Origin: Nitrosomonadaceae bacterium
GTDB taxonomy: Bacteria; Pseudomonadota; Gammaproteobacteria; Burkholderiales; Nitrosomonadaceae
Direction of reading: 5' to 3'
Length of the DNA stretch: 63,795 bases
Assembly: GCA_014190895.1 (NCBI GenBank)
Contig: BJGV01000005.1
Location: 1-63,795, forward strand
Shown here: positions 8,292 through 17,342 of the stretch, piece after piece
Numbering within the stretch: the stretch's first letter is position 1
Layout: every line of letters begins with the position of its first letter
Made by a program: the position numbers and the translations under genes
The notes under the pieces: generated by a model
Seen by the model: the letters and a program-made list of their open reading frames with translations, nothing else
What the model was told of the DNA's origin: nothing
Database searches by the model: none

Positions 8292-11062
8292 TCATGATCC
8301 TCTTGCTCTACAAGAGCACTATTGAATCGTTCGTGAATTCGACAAAGTGGCTTTATATTACAGTTACGACAGGTTTGTGGGTATTTATTAGGAGCGACTT
8401 GAGCATTCCCGTCAGAAAAATTCTCAGCTATACGAAAGAGATTAGTACGCCAAGCGGCTACTAACTCCTCCCATGAACTATGTAGATCATGCCAGCGTGA
8501 TTCAGAGAGAGCTTGTATATCGGGAAGTAAATCGTCATCTCTTGCTAACCCAATAAACCGCATCTTACCTATCTTAATCTGCGCGAATGCAACTGCAACG
8601 ACATCTGAGTCGGTGGTAACAAGATATAGTGGTAATTGTGGCTCATCTAAACAATCACCAAGTATAGAACTAATTGACAACAATCCAGTCTTATAATCAA
8701 TAATAATTTTACGTCCATCGATAAGTTGATCGACACGATCAAGACGTAATGTCAATAAAAGTCTATCAAGTGTTATGCAATGCTTGTCTTCGGAAGCAAT
8801 CACTTTAAAATCTTTGCGCTTCCTCTCTGTGCTAAGCCATTCAATTGTCAATCTTGCTAAACGCTGTTGTTCTATTTCTGCAAAATATCCTAAAAGTGTC
8901 GCAGGACGATCCGATCGGATGAATGTAATAGATTCTTTGGCAGCACGTAAGACTATTTCTTCGAGATCAACATGACTGATCATATCAAGTGCTTCTTTTG
9001 TCTGGAGTTGTTTCCACACATCTGCTAACACTCGATGTATCAACACACCGCGCTCCATCGCATTAAGTCCGGTGTGTGATGTCTCTAATCCCTTGGCTCC
9101 TAATCGGTGCAATGCCATGGCACGAAACGGACAAGCCATCTGATCTTTTATCACTGCAGCACCGCCTCTAATTTCAGTGACTTGACTTAACATAGGTGCT
9201 TTATAATCTTCCTTATACTCAAATCGACGCAGACTATATATCAGTTCGGAGTAATCTGTATAAATAGGAAGTGTTAATGCGCTCTCTGTAATTTTTAAAA
9301 TTAATGGACTAGGTGTTAATTTACGCTCCTCATTTCTGTTGTTGTAGGATGGATAGCTAAGAATAACTTCCTTACCGCTGACCAACCATTCATTAGTTAG
9401 ACGCAAGGCAAACTCAAGAGATTCAGTAACGGATCTCCATGGTATCTTTGCTATACGTTGTAACTCAATTGGTAGAAATGGATTCGGGCGTGGACGAGGT
9501 GGCCATAATTCATCTGATAGCCCCATTACCCAAAGATGATCAAATTCCATGCCAGCAGATTCTAAGATGCCTAGAATCTGAATTGGGACATCAGGAGTTC
9601 TAGGCTGAAATAATGTTTCTATGGCAATGCGGCGCAAATAAGACACGCCTTCATTGTAAGTAACATTTGACATGACCAAATCCAGAGCTGCGAAATTAGC
9701 AACAACTACATGCCATTTATTCAATACCTGATACTCGGTTGAATTAAGAATACGTTCTCCGGGAAAGCCAATAATTCGTAATATTTCAAAAATAATTCTA
9801 GCTACATCTGACGGCAGCTTCTTACCAAATAAATTTTCCTTCTTGAACTCTGAAAGAATGAATAACTGCTGCGCAAGGATTGGGCAACTCTCCTCACCGC
9901 GCTTATGATTAATTAATACAAGGAGAGATTCTATTGTGATAAATGGCTCGGCAATCTTACGTAATTGTGCATCCAGCAATGCTCGATTCATTATTTCAGA
10001 CTCACTGCCCGCGAGAAATGGAGACCGGAGCAAGCAGCTTGCATTCTCGAAATTAGTTCCTTTTCCAATTAATTCAAAAATTAGAAATGCAATCTTAATC
10101 AATGGATAGGAAATTAGGGTTGCGCCAAGCGATACATTGAATGGAAATGTGTGCTCAACGGTATCCACTGGCATGTTTGAATAATTTGTCTCCATTATAG
10201 ATCTGAAGATGCGCATGACAACGCTACGATGTTTAGTTAGCTCCGGCACAACAATGCCAATTTTTGCCGCACTATTAGCTTCGGCTCGTGTTCTTGCCCA
10301 TGCCGCTGCAAGATGAATCTCGTCACGACTATCAATGCAACTTATACGGCGTATATCGTTCTTATATAATTTAGACTGAGACTGTGACTGTGACTGGGAC
10401 TGTGATTCAGTCCACATTACTTCGCAACCAGCTATTCTAATTTTAATTAATAGCGTTTGCTGCTGGGGTGTTAGCGCATCAAAACCATAACAAATAAGAC
10501 AACTGGGTTTTTTAATCTCTATAGCTTCCCATAAACTCCCTATCAAATCATAAAGACGCGCATTATCGATCTGCCTATTATTCCTAGTTATACGTTTATA
10601 ACGCTCTGCCCAATCTTGAAATGTTTTACTATCGTCGCTTAAGTAAAATTCTTCAAGCTGGTCAATAAGTTGCCATGCATGACCAATCTGCCATGCTTCA
10701 CATACAATCTGAGCAGTTTCTGAAATAGAAAGCAAAGACACCCCAACATCAGAATGCCTAATAATATTCTCCCATAATGCTCGCTCCTGTGTAGGAGAAA
10801 GCAAAATGGGTAATTTCATTTCTTGCGGGGAATAAGATGCTGTCTCGTACGCGCGCTCAATAAAAACATGAAACGGAGAGATGTTAGCTGAATTCCAGCT
10901 AGTAAGTGCACGGGCTCTTTGTGCATCATTAAACTTACGCTTCAATACCAACGAGAGTCGTTGATTAGGAGTAACGACAACAGTACTGTTTTGCGAGTCG
11001 AGGGCCAAACGTTTAAAAACACCGTCTAAAGAGATTTTCGTGAATTCTAAAGTGGAAAACAT
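8288..11062 (-). CDS. addB: PD-(D/E)XK nuclease with Fe-S cysteines, AddB-like
   Basis: Partner of AddA (924 aa). The N-terminal helicase-like part is degenerate and has no obvious Walker A. The nuclease core IIIDYKTG lies near residue 783. Four cysteines typical of the AddB iron-sulfur nuclease are present: one in CPFRAM (about residue 641) and three in CRNCNIKPLC (about residue 892), so a 4Fe-4S cluster pinning the nuclease domain is expected. An unusual run of five Ser-Gln pairs occurs around residues 217-229, encoded by a hexanucleotide repeat (10375-10410). It starts at ATG 11062, 27 bases downstream of the ferredoxin gene, so the order of transcription is fdxA-addB-addA. Confidence 0.85.
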   Translation of the reverse strand: MFSTLEFTKISLDGVFKRLALDSQNSTVVVTPNQRLSLVLKRKFNDAQRARALTSWNSANISPFHVFIERAYETASYSPQEMKLPILLSPTQERALWENIIRHSDVGVSLLSISETAQIVCEAWQIGHAWQLIDQLEEFYLSDDSKTFQDWAERYKRITRNNRQIDNARLYDLIGSLWEAIEIKKPSCLICYGFDALTPQQQTLLIKIRIAGCEVMWTESQSQSQSQSQSKLYKNDIRRISCIDSRDEIHLAAAWARTRAEANSAAKIGIVVPELTKHRSVVMRIFRSIMETNYSNMPVDTVEHTFPFNVSLGATLISYPLIKIAFLIFELIGKGTNFENASCLLRSPFLAGSESEIMNRALLDAQLRKIAEPFITIESLLVLINHKRGEESCPILAQQLFILSEFKKENLFGKKLPSDVARIIFEILRIIGFPGERILNSTEYQVLNKWHVVVANFAALDLVMSNVTYNEGVSYLRRIAIETLFQPRTPDVPIQILGILESAGMEFDHLWVMGLSDELWPPRPRPNPFLPIELQRIAKIPWRSVTESLEFALRLTNEWLVSGKEVILSYPSYNNRNEERKLTPSPLILKITESALTLPIYTDYSELIYSLRRFEYKEDYKAPMLSQVTEIRGGAAVIKDQMACPFRAMALHRLGAKGLETSHTGLNAMERGVLIHRVLADVWKQLQTKEALDMISHVDLEEIVLRAAKESITFIRSDRPATLLGYFAEIEQQRLARLTIEWLSTERKRKDFKVIASEDKHCITLDRLLLTLRLDRVDQLIDGRKIIIDYKTGLLSISSILGDCLDEPQLPLYLVTTDSDVVAVAFAQIKIGKMRFIGLARDDDLLPDIQALSESRWHDLHSSWEELVAAWRTNLFRIAENFSDGNAQVAPNKYPQTCRNCNIKPLCRIHERFNSALVEQEDHE
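10375..10410. repeat. Hexanucleotide tandem repeat (ACTGNG units) inside addB
   Basis: Units ACTGAG, ACTGTG, ACTGTG, ACTGGG, ACTGTG, then a diverged ATTCAG are seen on the plus strand. On the coding strand they give alternating Ser and Gln. Because the unit is 6 bp, gain or loss of copies keeps the frame and only lengthens or shortens an apparent linker. Confidence 0.85.
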
Positions 11063-11089
11063 GCGACGGGATAAATTACCGCTACTGGA

Positions 11090-11413
11090 TCAACGTTCTA
11101 GCATATCCAATTTACTCTTAATCTTTACCCAGTCATCAGCATCGGGTGGGGCATCTTTCTTTTCAATGATAATTTTCCAGGTCTTAGACAAATCGGCGTT
11201 CAGGGCAATAAAATTTTGTTGATCAATTGGTACATCGTCTTCAGCAAAGATTGCTTCAACTGGACATTCAGCTACGCACAAGGTGCAGTCTATACATTCA
11301 TCTGGGTCAATCACCAAGAAATTGGGACCCTCGTGAAAACAATCTACTGGGCACACATCCACACAATCGGTATATTTACATTTAATACAGCTCTCAGTTA
11401 CAACATAAGTCAT
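11090..11413 (-). CDS. fdxA: 7Fe ferredoxin (3Fe-4S/4Fe-4S)
   Basis: A 107-residue ferredoxin of the Azotobacter FdI/FdxA type. The N-terminal cluster region [14 protein letters not shown] and the second motif [12 protein letters not shown] carry the cysteines for one 3Fe-4S and one 4Fe-4S cluster. The C-terminal extension (about 40 residues with TWKIIIEKK) is typical of this family. It is a soluble electron carrier with unknown partners. It lies immediately upstream of addB and addA on the same strand. It has its own 5' region of about 270 bases with no other gene. Confidence 0.94.
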   Translation of the reverse strand: MTYVVTESCIKCKYTDCVDVCPVDCFHEGPNFLVIDPDECIDCTLCVAECPVEAIFAEDDVPIDQQNFIALNADLSKTWKIIIEKKDAPPDADDWVKIKSKLDMLER

Positions 11414-11682
11414 AGTAGTTCTTCCTTACATGCTTTATTTTCAAAAATTAAAATGGTAATTCTACCAGAAACTACATACAGATCGTTAATGAACTATAGT
11501 TTACAGACTGTATATTAGGAAGATGCTCTTTACTTGAATACCATACATAACATCAGAGAATCTTAATGAACAAGCAATATGTGGTTGATTAAGAGGATTA
11601 CGGTGCGGTTATACCATCTTTACCAACCTAGGTTAGTCTTGGTAGATAAGATTATGAGGTAACGTGATATTTTTTATAACTT

Positions 11683-12264
11683 TTATACAATTTTATTCAA
11701 TAAATTACGTTTAACCAGTGGCCATTCCTGTCGAAGTATTGAGTAAGTTACGGTGTCACGAATTGAACCATTAGACGTAATTTGATGATTCCGTAAAATT
11801 CCATCTTGTTTTGCACCCAATCTTTCAATCGCAGATCTAGAAGGTTGATTGAAGTAATGTGTTCTAAATTCTACTGCGATCGCCCCTTTCTCTTCAAAGA
11901 TATACTCGAGTAATAGAAATTTACTCTCCCTATTCACACCCGTTCTACATGCTGACTTCGCATACCAAGTATAGCCGATCATTGGTCTCTTATTCAGTTC
12001 ATCTACGTTGTAAAAACGTGTACTACCAACAATTTTTTTTGTTTCTTTTAACCTCACAGCAAATGCGAGACCCCCTTTTTCTGTATCTCTCATAGCGCAC
12101 TCTACATAGTTCTCCATTTGATCTGGCGAGGGTACGTTTGCAAACCAAAGTTTCCAGAGTTCTCCGTCTCTAACAGCAGCCCTCAAAGGCTCTACATGGT
12201 CCAGATTAATGGGCTCTAAAGTTACGATTTGTCCCGTAAACTCCGTCTTCTCAAGCCAACTCAT
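11683..12264 (-). CDS. GNAT-family N-acetyltransferase (RimJ/RimL-like)
   Basis: A 193-residue acetyltransferase of the RimJ/RimL subgroup. It opens with FTGQIVTLEPINLDHVEPL and carries an IGYTWYAKSACRTGVN segment at the acetyl-CoA-binding region, followed by VEFRTHYFNQPSRSAIERLG, the usual GNAT motif B. The acceptor substrate is not predictable. I start at ATG 12264, because GAGGTG lies seven bases upstream. A TTG two codons earlier (12270) lacks such spacing. Gene-poor stretches of 250-270 bp flank it on both sides, so it is probably transcribed alone. It looks like an accessory gene among housekeeping neighbours. Confidence 0.8.
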   Translation of the reverse strand: MSWLEKTEFTGQIVTLEPINLDHVEPLRAAVRDGELWKLWFANVPSPDQMENYVECAMRDTEKGGLAFAVRLKETKKIVGSTRFYNVDELNKRPMIGYTWYAKSACRTGVNRESKFLLLEYIFEEKGAIAVEFRTHYFNQPSRSAIERLGAKQDGILRNHQITSNGSIRDTVTYSILRQEWPLVKRNLLNKIV

Positions 12265-12521
12265 TTCCAAACACCTCTTTTTTTCTTAACGTACGCTACT
12301 TTACACGGATTTCTAACTAAATCTTTTTATAGATTAAGATATGTAAGCACTAGCCTACAGAAAGTACAAGATATTTTCTAGTCTAGAACGGCACGGTAAT
12401 CTAGTGGTTCAGACTCGATACTTCTATGGCAAATCCAAACAACATAGAATCAAATAATTCCAATTACTCATTCTCCCGGGTAGTCCACAAATTAACATGA
12501 AATGTTTACGGATTTCAATGC

Positions 12522-13154
12522 TTAGGATCGACATGAATCAAGTACGATACGTCTCAGAATGTGGAGTTTACCGTGAAAAAAATGTTCCGCTCCAGGAACT
12601 ACAATTATTGGTAATTCCCGCGGAGTCACCCAATCAAGAATAGTCTCTAAAGAGACTATTCTATCTTTATCGCCATGGATAATTATTAATCTTCTAACAT
12701 CGGTAATAACTGGTGAGGTACTAAAATGATCTACCGATGGAGCCACCATCAATAAGGTGTCTGGATTCAACTGTTGTGCTGCACGTGCCTGAATTGCCCC
12801 ACCAAAAGAGAAGCCTGCTAACAGCAAAATAGTGTTATCAAGATACTCCCTAAACTGATCTCTAATGGTTGTAACTACAGTAATTACATCTTCAACCTCT
12901 CCCGCACCTTCGCCATAAACACCTTCACTTTTCCCTACGCCGCGAAAATTAAATTTAACCGCGATAAGTCCTAATTCAAGCGCAGCCTTAAATAAGGTAA
13001 ACACTACCTTATTGTCCATGGTCCCCCCATACAGTGGATGTGGGTGGGCAATGACAGCAAGGCCTCGTCGATGTTCGGAATCTAATCCGGCAAGGATTAC
13101 CTCTAACTTGCCAGATTGGCCATTTATAAAAAATTTTTGAGAGGGAGATTTCAC
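12522..13154 (-). CDS. Alpha/beta hydrolase of the short dienelactone-hydrolase-like type
   Basis: A 210-residue alpha/beta-hydrolase. The nucleophile elbow is GFSFGG at about residues 114-119. HPHPLYGGTMDNKVV and FRGVGKSEG near the N-terminus are hallmarks of the conserved proteobacterial subgroup. HGDKDRIV supplies the acid and GAEHFFHG the catalytic His. The start codon is GTG at 13154, with no strong ribosome-binding site. It lies 43 bases downstream of pmbA on the same strand. No signal peptide is seen, so it should be cytoplasmic. Substrate unknown. Confidence 0.82.
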   Translation of the reverse strand: MKSPSQKFFINGQSGKLEVILAGLDSEHRRGLAVIAHPHPLYGGTMDNKVVFTLFKAALELGLIAVKFNFRGVGKSEGVYGEGAGEVEDVITVVTTIRDQFREYLDNTILLLAGFSFGGAIQARAAQQLNPDTLLMVAPSVDHFSTSPVITDVRRLIIIHGDKDRIVSLETILDWVTPRELPIIVVPGAEHFFHGKLHILRRIVLDSCRS

Positions 13155-13197
13155 AATTAACTAAGGGGTCACTATGCCTCAGATTCTGAACAATGCT

Positions 13198-14541
13198 TCA
13201 AATGCCTGCCACTGTCATATGATCTATCAGTAGCGACCCGCATTGTTTGGAACCACGCACTACCACATCACTACCTACCGCAGAAATGCCGAGAAACATA
13301 TTTCTTAAATTACCGGCAATAGTTACCTCCTCAACTGCATATGCGATTTCACCATTCTCTACCCAATAACCGGCTGCCCCTCGAGAATAGTCGCCTGTAA
13401 CAAGATTAATGCCGTGACCAAGTAACTCAGTTACCAATAACCCCCTGTCCATTTGTTTAAGTAATGCAGAAAACTCTAATGAAGCACCATTATCTAAAAT
13501 TAAATTATGATTACCACCAGCATTTCCGGTAGCGATCAACCCAAGCTTGCGTGCAGAGTAGCTACTAAGAAAATAGCCCTGAACCATTCCATTTTCCACT
13601 ACCTTGCGCCTGGAAGTGATAACACCTTCATTGTCAAAGATACTGCTAGCCAAACCTTTTTTCAGATGCGGTAATTCTAGAATCTGGATATTAGATGGGA
13701 AAACAGATTTGCCGATACTGTCTAACAGAAAAGAAGATTTGCGATAAAGATTACCGCCACTCACGGCACTAACAAAATGTCCTATTAAGCCAGAAGCAAT
13801 AGGTGCTTCAAATAAAACTGGCACCTCACAAGTAGCAATCTTTCTTGCACCTAGGCGTCCTAAACTCCTAGTTCCAGCTTTTCTGCCGATACTTTCGACT
13901 GATTCAAGATCTCTAGAATTACGAGCCACACTGTACCAATAATCACGTTGCATGGCATCATTATGCTTAGCTATGACCGAACAACTAGTACTGTGTCTGG
14001 ATGTAGCATAACCACCCATAAAATTAAAACTATTTGCATAAATAAACTGTGATTCGCTTAATGAAATACCTGCTCCCTCGGAATTAGTAATGCGCTTATC
14101 AACTTTGAGTGCCGCCGCCTCGCAAGTTTGAGCAAGTTCTATTGCCTGCTCTATCGATAAATCCCATGGAAAATATAAATCAAGATCAGGAAAATCATGA
14201 GCCAGTAAATCAACATCCGCTAATCCTGCGCAATTGTCTTCAGCGGTGTATTTAGCAATGGAAAGGGCGGCTGTTACGGTATCGCTTACCGCTTTTTTTG
14301 AGAAATCTGAGGTACTAGCGTGTCCACATCTTTGACCTATATAAACTGTCACTGAAAGGCCTTTGTCGCGATTATATTCAATAGTCTCTACCTCGCCTTG
14401 ACGTATTGTAACATTTTGGCCAAAACCATCTGATACCGCTGTTTCACAATTACTGGCACCGCCCTTCTTAGCCCAATCTAAAATATCATGTGCTATTTGT
14501 TGGAGCGCTGAAATAGGATGGGAAAAATGCTGAGAAGGCAT
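13198..14541 (-). CDS. pmbA: Metalloprotease accessory subunit PmbA/TldE
   Basis: Subunit of the TldD/TldE (PmbA) heterodimeric protease that cleaves unfolded peptides and matures some peptide antibiotics. The 447-residue length is normal. As expected for TldE, no HExxxH zinc motif is present; that motif is in TldD, encoded separately at 19197-20657. Family segments include NRDKGLSVTVYIGQRCGHASTSD, quoted here in two parts as NRDKGLSVTVYIG and QRCGHASTSD, GNAGGNHNL and GDYSRGAAGYWVENGEI near the C-terminus. It starts with ATG 14541 and diverges from darP across 177 bases. Confidence 0.92.
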   Translation of the reverse strand: MPSQHFSHPISALQQIAHDILDWAKKGGASNCETAVSDGFGQNVTIRQGEVETIEYNRDKGLSVTVYIGQRCGHASTSDFSKKAVSDTVTAALSIAKYTAEDNCAGLADVDLLAHDFPDLDLYFPWDLSIEQAIELAQTCEAAALKVDKRITNSEGAGISLSESQFIYANSFNFMGGYATSRHSTSCSVIAKHNDAMQRDYWYSVARNSRDLESVESIGRKAGTRSLGRLGARKIATCEVPVLFEAPIASGLIGHFVSAVSGGNLYRKSSFLLDSIGKSVFPSNIQILELPHLKKGLASSIFDNEGVITSRRKVVENGMVQGYFLSSYSARKLGLIATGNAGGNHNLILDNGASLEFSALLKQMDRGLLVTELLGHGINLVTGDYSRGAAGYWVENGEIAYAVEEVTIAGNLRNMFLGISAVGSDVVVRGSKQCGSLLIDHMTVAGI

Positions 14542-14718
14542 AATTATATAGTCTATAAATTAGGTTCTACTCTGAATCTATTCTATTCTAAGGGATTATC
14601 TAATTAGTGATTACACTTACTTTTAGTACCAAAAAATAATTTAAGTGGGCTCAAGTTGGGTATTAGACTGAATAACGCTATGATAACAGCTTCTTGATGC
14701 TGCATTAGAAAGGTAATT

Positions 14719-15255
14719 GTGAAAAAAAAATTAAATAATAATCTTGAGTATGATCTTCCTCTCAGTAAAACTCGCCTTAAGCAAGATATGCATGCGCTAC
14801 AAGACATTGGCGAGCAACTGGTAACATTTAATCTCAAACAACTATCTGAATTGAACTTATCAGAAATACTGATAGATGCAATAATTGAGGCAAAGAAAAT
14901 ACATAAACATGAAGCCCGTCGTCGTCAAATGCAGTTCATTGGAAAACTAATGCGTGAAGTAGATGTGGCCCCAATTCAGCAGAAAATTTCTATCTGGGGC
15001 GGCATTTCTTCGCAACATAATGCATGGTCAAATTTACTAGAACATTGGCGCGATCGTTTACTAACAGACGAACATGCTATTGCTGAATTTGGACGAGAAT
15101 ATCCCGCTGCTGACTTACAACTCTTACGTACACTTATGCGCAATACCCACAAAGAAAAAATTGCTAATAAAGCACCTAAGAGTTTTCGTGTACTATTTCG
15201 TGAGTTACAAATAATTATTCCAAAGACATTGAGAGTTGGCGTGACAACTAAATAG
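14719..15255 (+). CDS. darP: Ribosome-associated protein DarP (YjgA/DUF615 family)
   Basis: A 178-residue YjgA-family protein. In E. coli DarP binds late 50S precursors and aids large-subunit maturation. Recognisable segments are SKTRLKQDMHALQDIGEQL near the N-terminus, EAKKIHKHEARRRQMQFIG in the middle and the C-terminal FRELQ. The start is GTG at 14719, preceded by AAAGG six bases upstream. Divergent from pmbA, a very common arrangement in beta- and gammaproteobacteria, which supports both calls. Confidence 0.9.
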   Translation: MKKKLNNNLEYDLPLSKTRLKQDMHALQDIGEQLVTFNLKQLSELNLSEILIDAIIEAKKIHKHEARRRQMQFIGKLMREVDVAPIQQKISIWGGISSQHNAWSNLLEHWRDRLLTDEHAIAEFGREYPAADLQLLRTLMRNTHKEKIANKAPKSFRVLFRELQIIIPKTLRVGVTTK

Positions 15256-15362
15256 GCAAGTAGTGTGTAAAGAATTATGCACTACTTGAATCTAGTTACA
15301 GCTTAAAAATTTTATTGCTAATTTTCTGCCGAGATTTATTTTCTCTTTTATTTATAATCACT

Positions 15363-16034
15363 ATGTCCGATAACCTAACACCTCTTATTGAACTTGAGAC
15401 TGGTATCCTTCCAACTCACACCATTCTATGGATGCATGGTCTTGGCGCAGATGGTAACGATCTCATTCCTATCGTTCGTCAAATTAATTTTCCATCTAAT
15501 ATCCATATACGTCTTTTATTTCCTCATGCGCCAATGCGACCAATAACTATAAATCACGGTTCCGTGTTACGTGCATGGTATGACATATATAATTTAGATT
15601 TTGATTGTCGCGAAGATATTGTCGGCCTGCGTTCTTCGCAACTAACAATTGAAGGAATAATCGACTTAGAGGAGCAACGAGGCATCCCGCCTGAAAATAT
15701 TCTACTGGCAGGCTTCTCTCAAGGTGGGGTGATGGCGCTGTACGCCGGTTTACGTTATGCAAAAAAACTAGCTGGTATTGTGGCATTATCGTGTTATCTG
15801 CCACTAGCAAAAAAACTTTCAATAGAGGCTCATAAAGCTAATCTAGATATCCCTATTTTCATGGCACACGGTCATAATGATTCTATGATAGCGTTAACAT
15901 TAGCCACAGCATCAAAAAAAGAGTTGCTTGATTCAGGATATGATCTAGAGTGGCATGAATACCCGATGGAACACTCTGTCTGTATAAGAGAAATTGTTGA
16001 TATTAGTAATTGGTTAAAGCGGGTATTGATCTAG
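15363..16034 (+). CDS. Alpha/beta hydrolase, phospholipase/carboxylesterase family
   Basis: A carboxylesterase of the acyl-protein-thioesterase-like family (about 223 aa). HGLGADGNDLIPI near the N-terminus, the nucleophile elbow GFSQGG, GHNDSMIA with the acid residue, and YPMEHSVC with the catalytic His are all present. The open frame begins at 15315, but MSDNLTPLIELE from ATG 15363 is the more natural start because the upstream codons are hydrophobic and AT-rich with no ribosome-binding site. It lies about 110 bases after darP on the same strand and is convergent with exbD. Confidence 0.87.
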   Translation: MSDNLTPLIELETGILPTHTILWMHGLGADGNDLIPIVRQINFPSNIHIRLLFPHAPMRPITINHGSVLRAWYDIYNLDFDCREDIVGLRSSQLTIEGIIDLEEQRGIPPENILLAGFSQGGVMALYAGLRYAKKLAGIVALSCYLPLAKKLSIEAHKANLDIPIFMAHGHNDSMIALTLATASKKELLDSGYDLEWHEYPMEHSVCIREIVDISNWLKRVLI

Positions 16035-16169
16035 CCAAAAAGAATATGCACTTAAATCGATTTACAGACTGTATTCAAAAGTACCCGACTAAATGATGAG
16101 ATACTTACTAATTAACCCTTAGATGTATGAATCTTATGGTAAAAAAGGTCTATGTTGGAAGGGTGTAAT

Positions 16170-16598
16170 TTAGAATATGTGTTCTTTTGATGGATCAGTA
16201 ACAAATCCGATGCGTGCAAGTCCAGCGCTTGCAGCAATCGACATCACTCGTGCCACGTGCTCATAATGCACATGTTTGTCGGCACGAATATGTAACTCAA
16301 TCCTTGGATCCTGCCTTACTGCCTCAGAAAAACGTCCTGTAAGCTGCTCTAATCCAATTAATTCCCCATTCCAGTACAGGCTAGTATCCTCAAGAATACC
16401 AAGTTCAATGCGCTCCGATTTTGTGACATTTGGACTACTTGATGCTTTAGGTAAATCTACTTTAACTGAGTGCGTCAATAATGGCGCTGTAATAATAAAT
16501 ATTATCAACAAGACCAGCATAACGTCTACCAAGGGAACTACGTTAATCTCGGTCATTAGTGACTGATGTCCGCTATTATTCATGCTACCAAAGGCCAT
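16170..16598 (-). CDS. exbD: ExbD/TolR-family energy transducer
   Basis: Inner-membrane protein (142 aa) with one N-terminal transmembrane helix (about residues 20-42, VVPLVDVMLVLLIIFIITAP). This helix contains the conserved Asp that carries protons in ExbB-ExbD motors. A periplasmic domain follows. Last gene of the thioredoxin-like/tonB/exbB/exbD operon; its ATG shares one base with the exbB stop (TAATG). Because the neighbour is tonB rather than tolA/tolB, ExbD is a better name than TolR. Confidence 0.9.
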   Translation of the reverse strand: MAFGSMNNSGHQSLMTEINVVPLVDVMLVLLIIFIITAPLLTHSVKVDLPKASSSPNVTKSERIELGILEDTSLYWNGELIGLEQLTGRFSEAVRQDPRIELHIRADKHVHYEHVARVMSIAASAGLARIGFVTDPSKEHIF

Positions 16599-17338
16599 TA
16601 CTCTCTCCCTTCAATTGCTGATACCGCATGTAATGATCGTGGCTCACTTGTCGCATCACTACCCTGAGAACCCACAGCAACCAATGCAAAAAGATCATGT
16701 GCAAAGGCGTCTAAACGTGCCAACCATATCCGGTTACGTCGCACGAATGCGTTATAAGCCAACACTGCTGGAATTGCAACAACTAGTCCAAGGGCTGTCA
16801 TAATGAGTGCCTCACCTACTGGTCCGGCTACTTTATCCAAAGTACCTTGGCCAGAAATACCTATCTGCACTAATGCATGATAAATACCCCAAACTGTACC
16901 AAATAAACCAATATAAGGAGCAGATGAACCAGCTGAGGCTATTGCTGTAAGTCCATTCTCTACACGCGTGGCTTCTTGATCAATGCTATTACGCAATACA
17001 CGGGTAATAAACTCACTTGTACCGCCTAACGCAACAAGTTTCTGCATGTTATGTTTTTCTGTGTCGGTGGCAGCATCCAGTGCCGACTTTGCAAGTTTTT
17101 CGAAAGCATTACCATAAGAAATGTTATCGAGCTTTAGACTAGCTTCATGCAAAGAGTTGGCGCTCCAAAAATGCTTCATAAAAATTTCAGCTTGTCGATT
17201 TTCTAAAAAATTGGCGATACTCTTAGTAAGAATGAAATACCAACTGACAACTGACAGTATGAGTAGCAATACAAGCACGCCGATACCCACGGCATCAACT
17301 TGAGTAAGAAAGTGAGCAAATCCCAATTCTTTTTCCAT
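16598..17338 (-). CDS. exbB: ExbB/TolQ-family proton channel protein
   Basis: MotA/TolQ/ExbB proton-channel protein of about 246 residues. It has three predicted membrane helices: near residues 12-36, then two in the C-terminal half. The latter contain IGLFGTVWGIYHALVQIG and VGEALIMTALGLVVAIPAVL, the family signature. The frame is open to 17383, but MEKELGFAHFLTQVDAVG from ATG 17338 is the expected start and lies four bases after the tonB stop. Forms the proton-driven motor with ExbD for TonB-dependent outer-membrane import. Confidence 0.91.
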   Translation of the reverse strand: MEKELGFAHFLTQVDAVGIGVLVLLLILSVVSWYFILTKSIANFLENRQAEIFMKHFWSANSLHEASLKLDNISYGNAFEKLAKSALDAATDTEKHNMQKLVALGGTSEFITRVLRNSIDQEATRVENGLTAIASAGSSAPYIGLFGTVWGIYHALVQIGISGQGTLDKVAGPVGEALIMTALGLVVAIPAVLAYNAFVRRNRIWLARLDAFAHDLFALVAVGSQGSDATSEPRSLHAVSAIEGRE

Positions 17339-17342
17339 GATA

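Noticed and set aside
12390-12430. tRNA-like string (GGTAATCTAGTGGTTCAGA) between the GNAT and hydrolase genes
   Set aside because: It resembles a D-arm, but no matching acceptor stem, anticodon arm or TTCRA T-loop could be placed around it.
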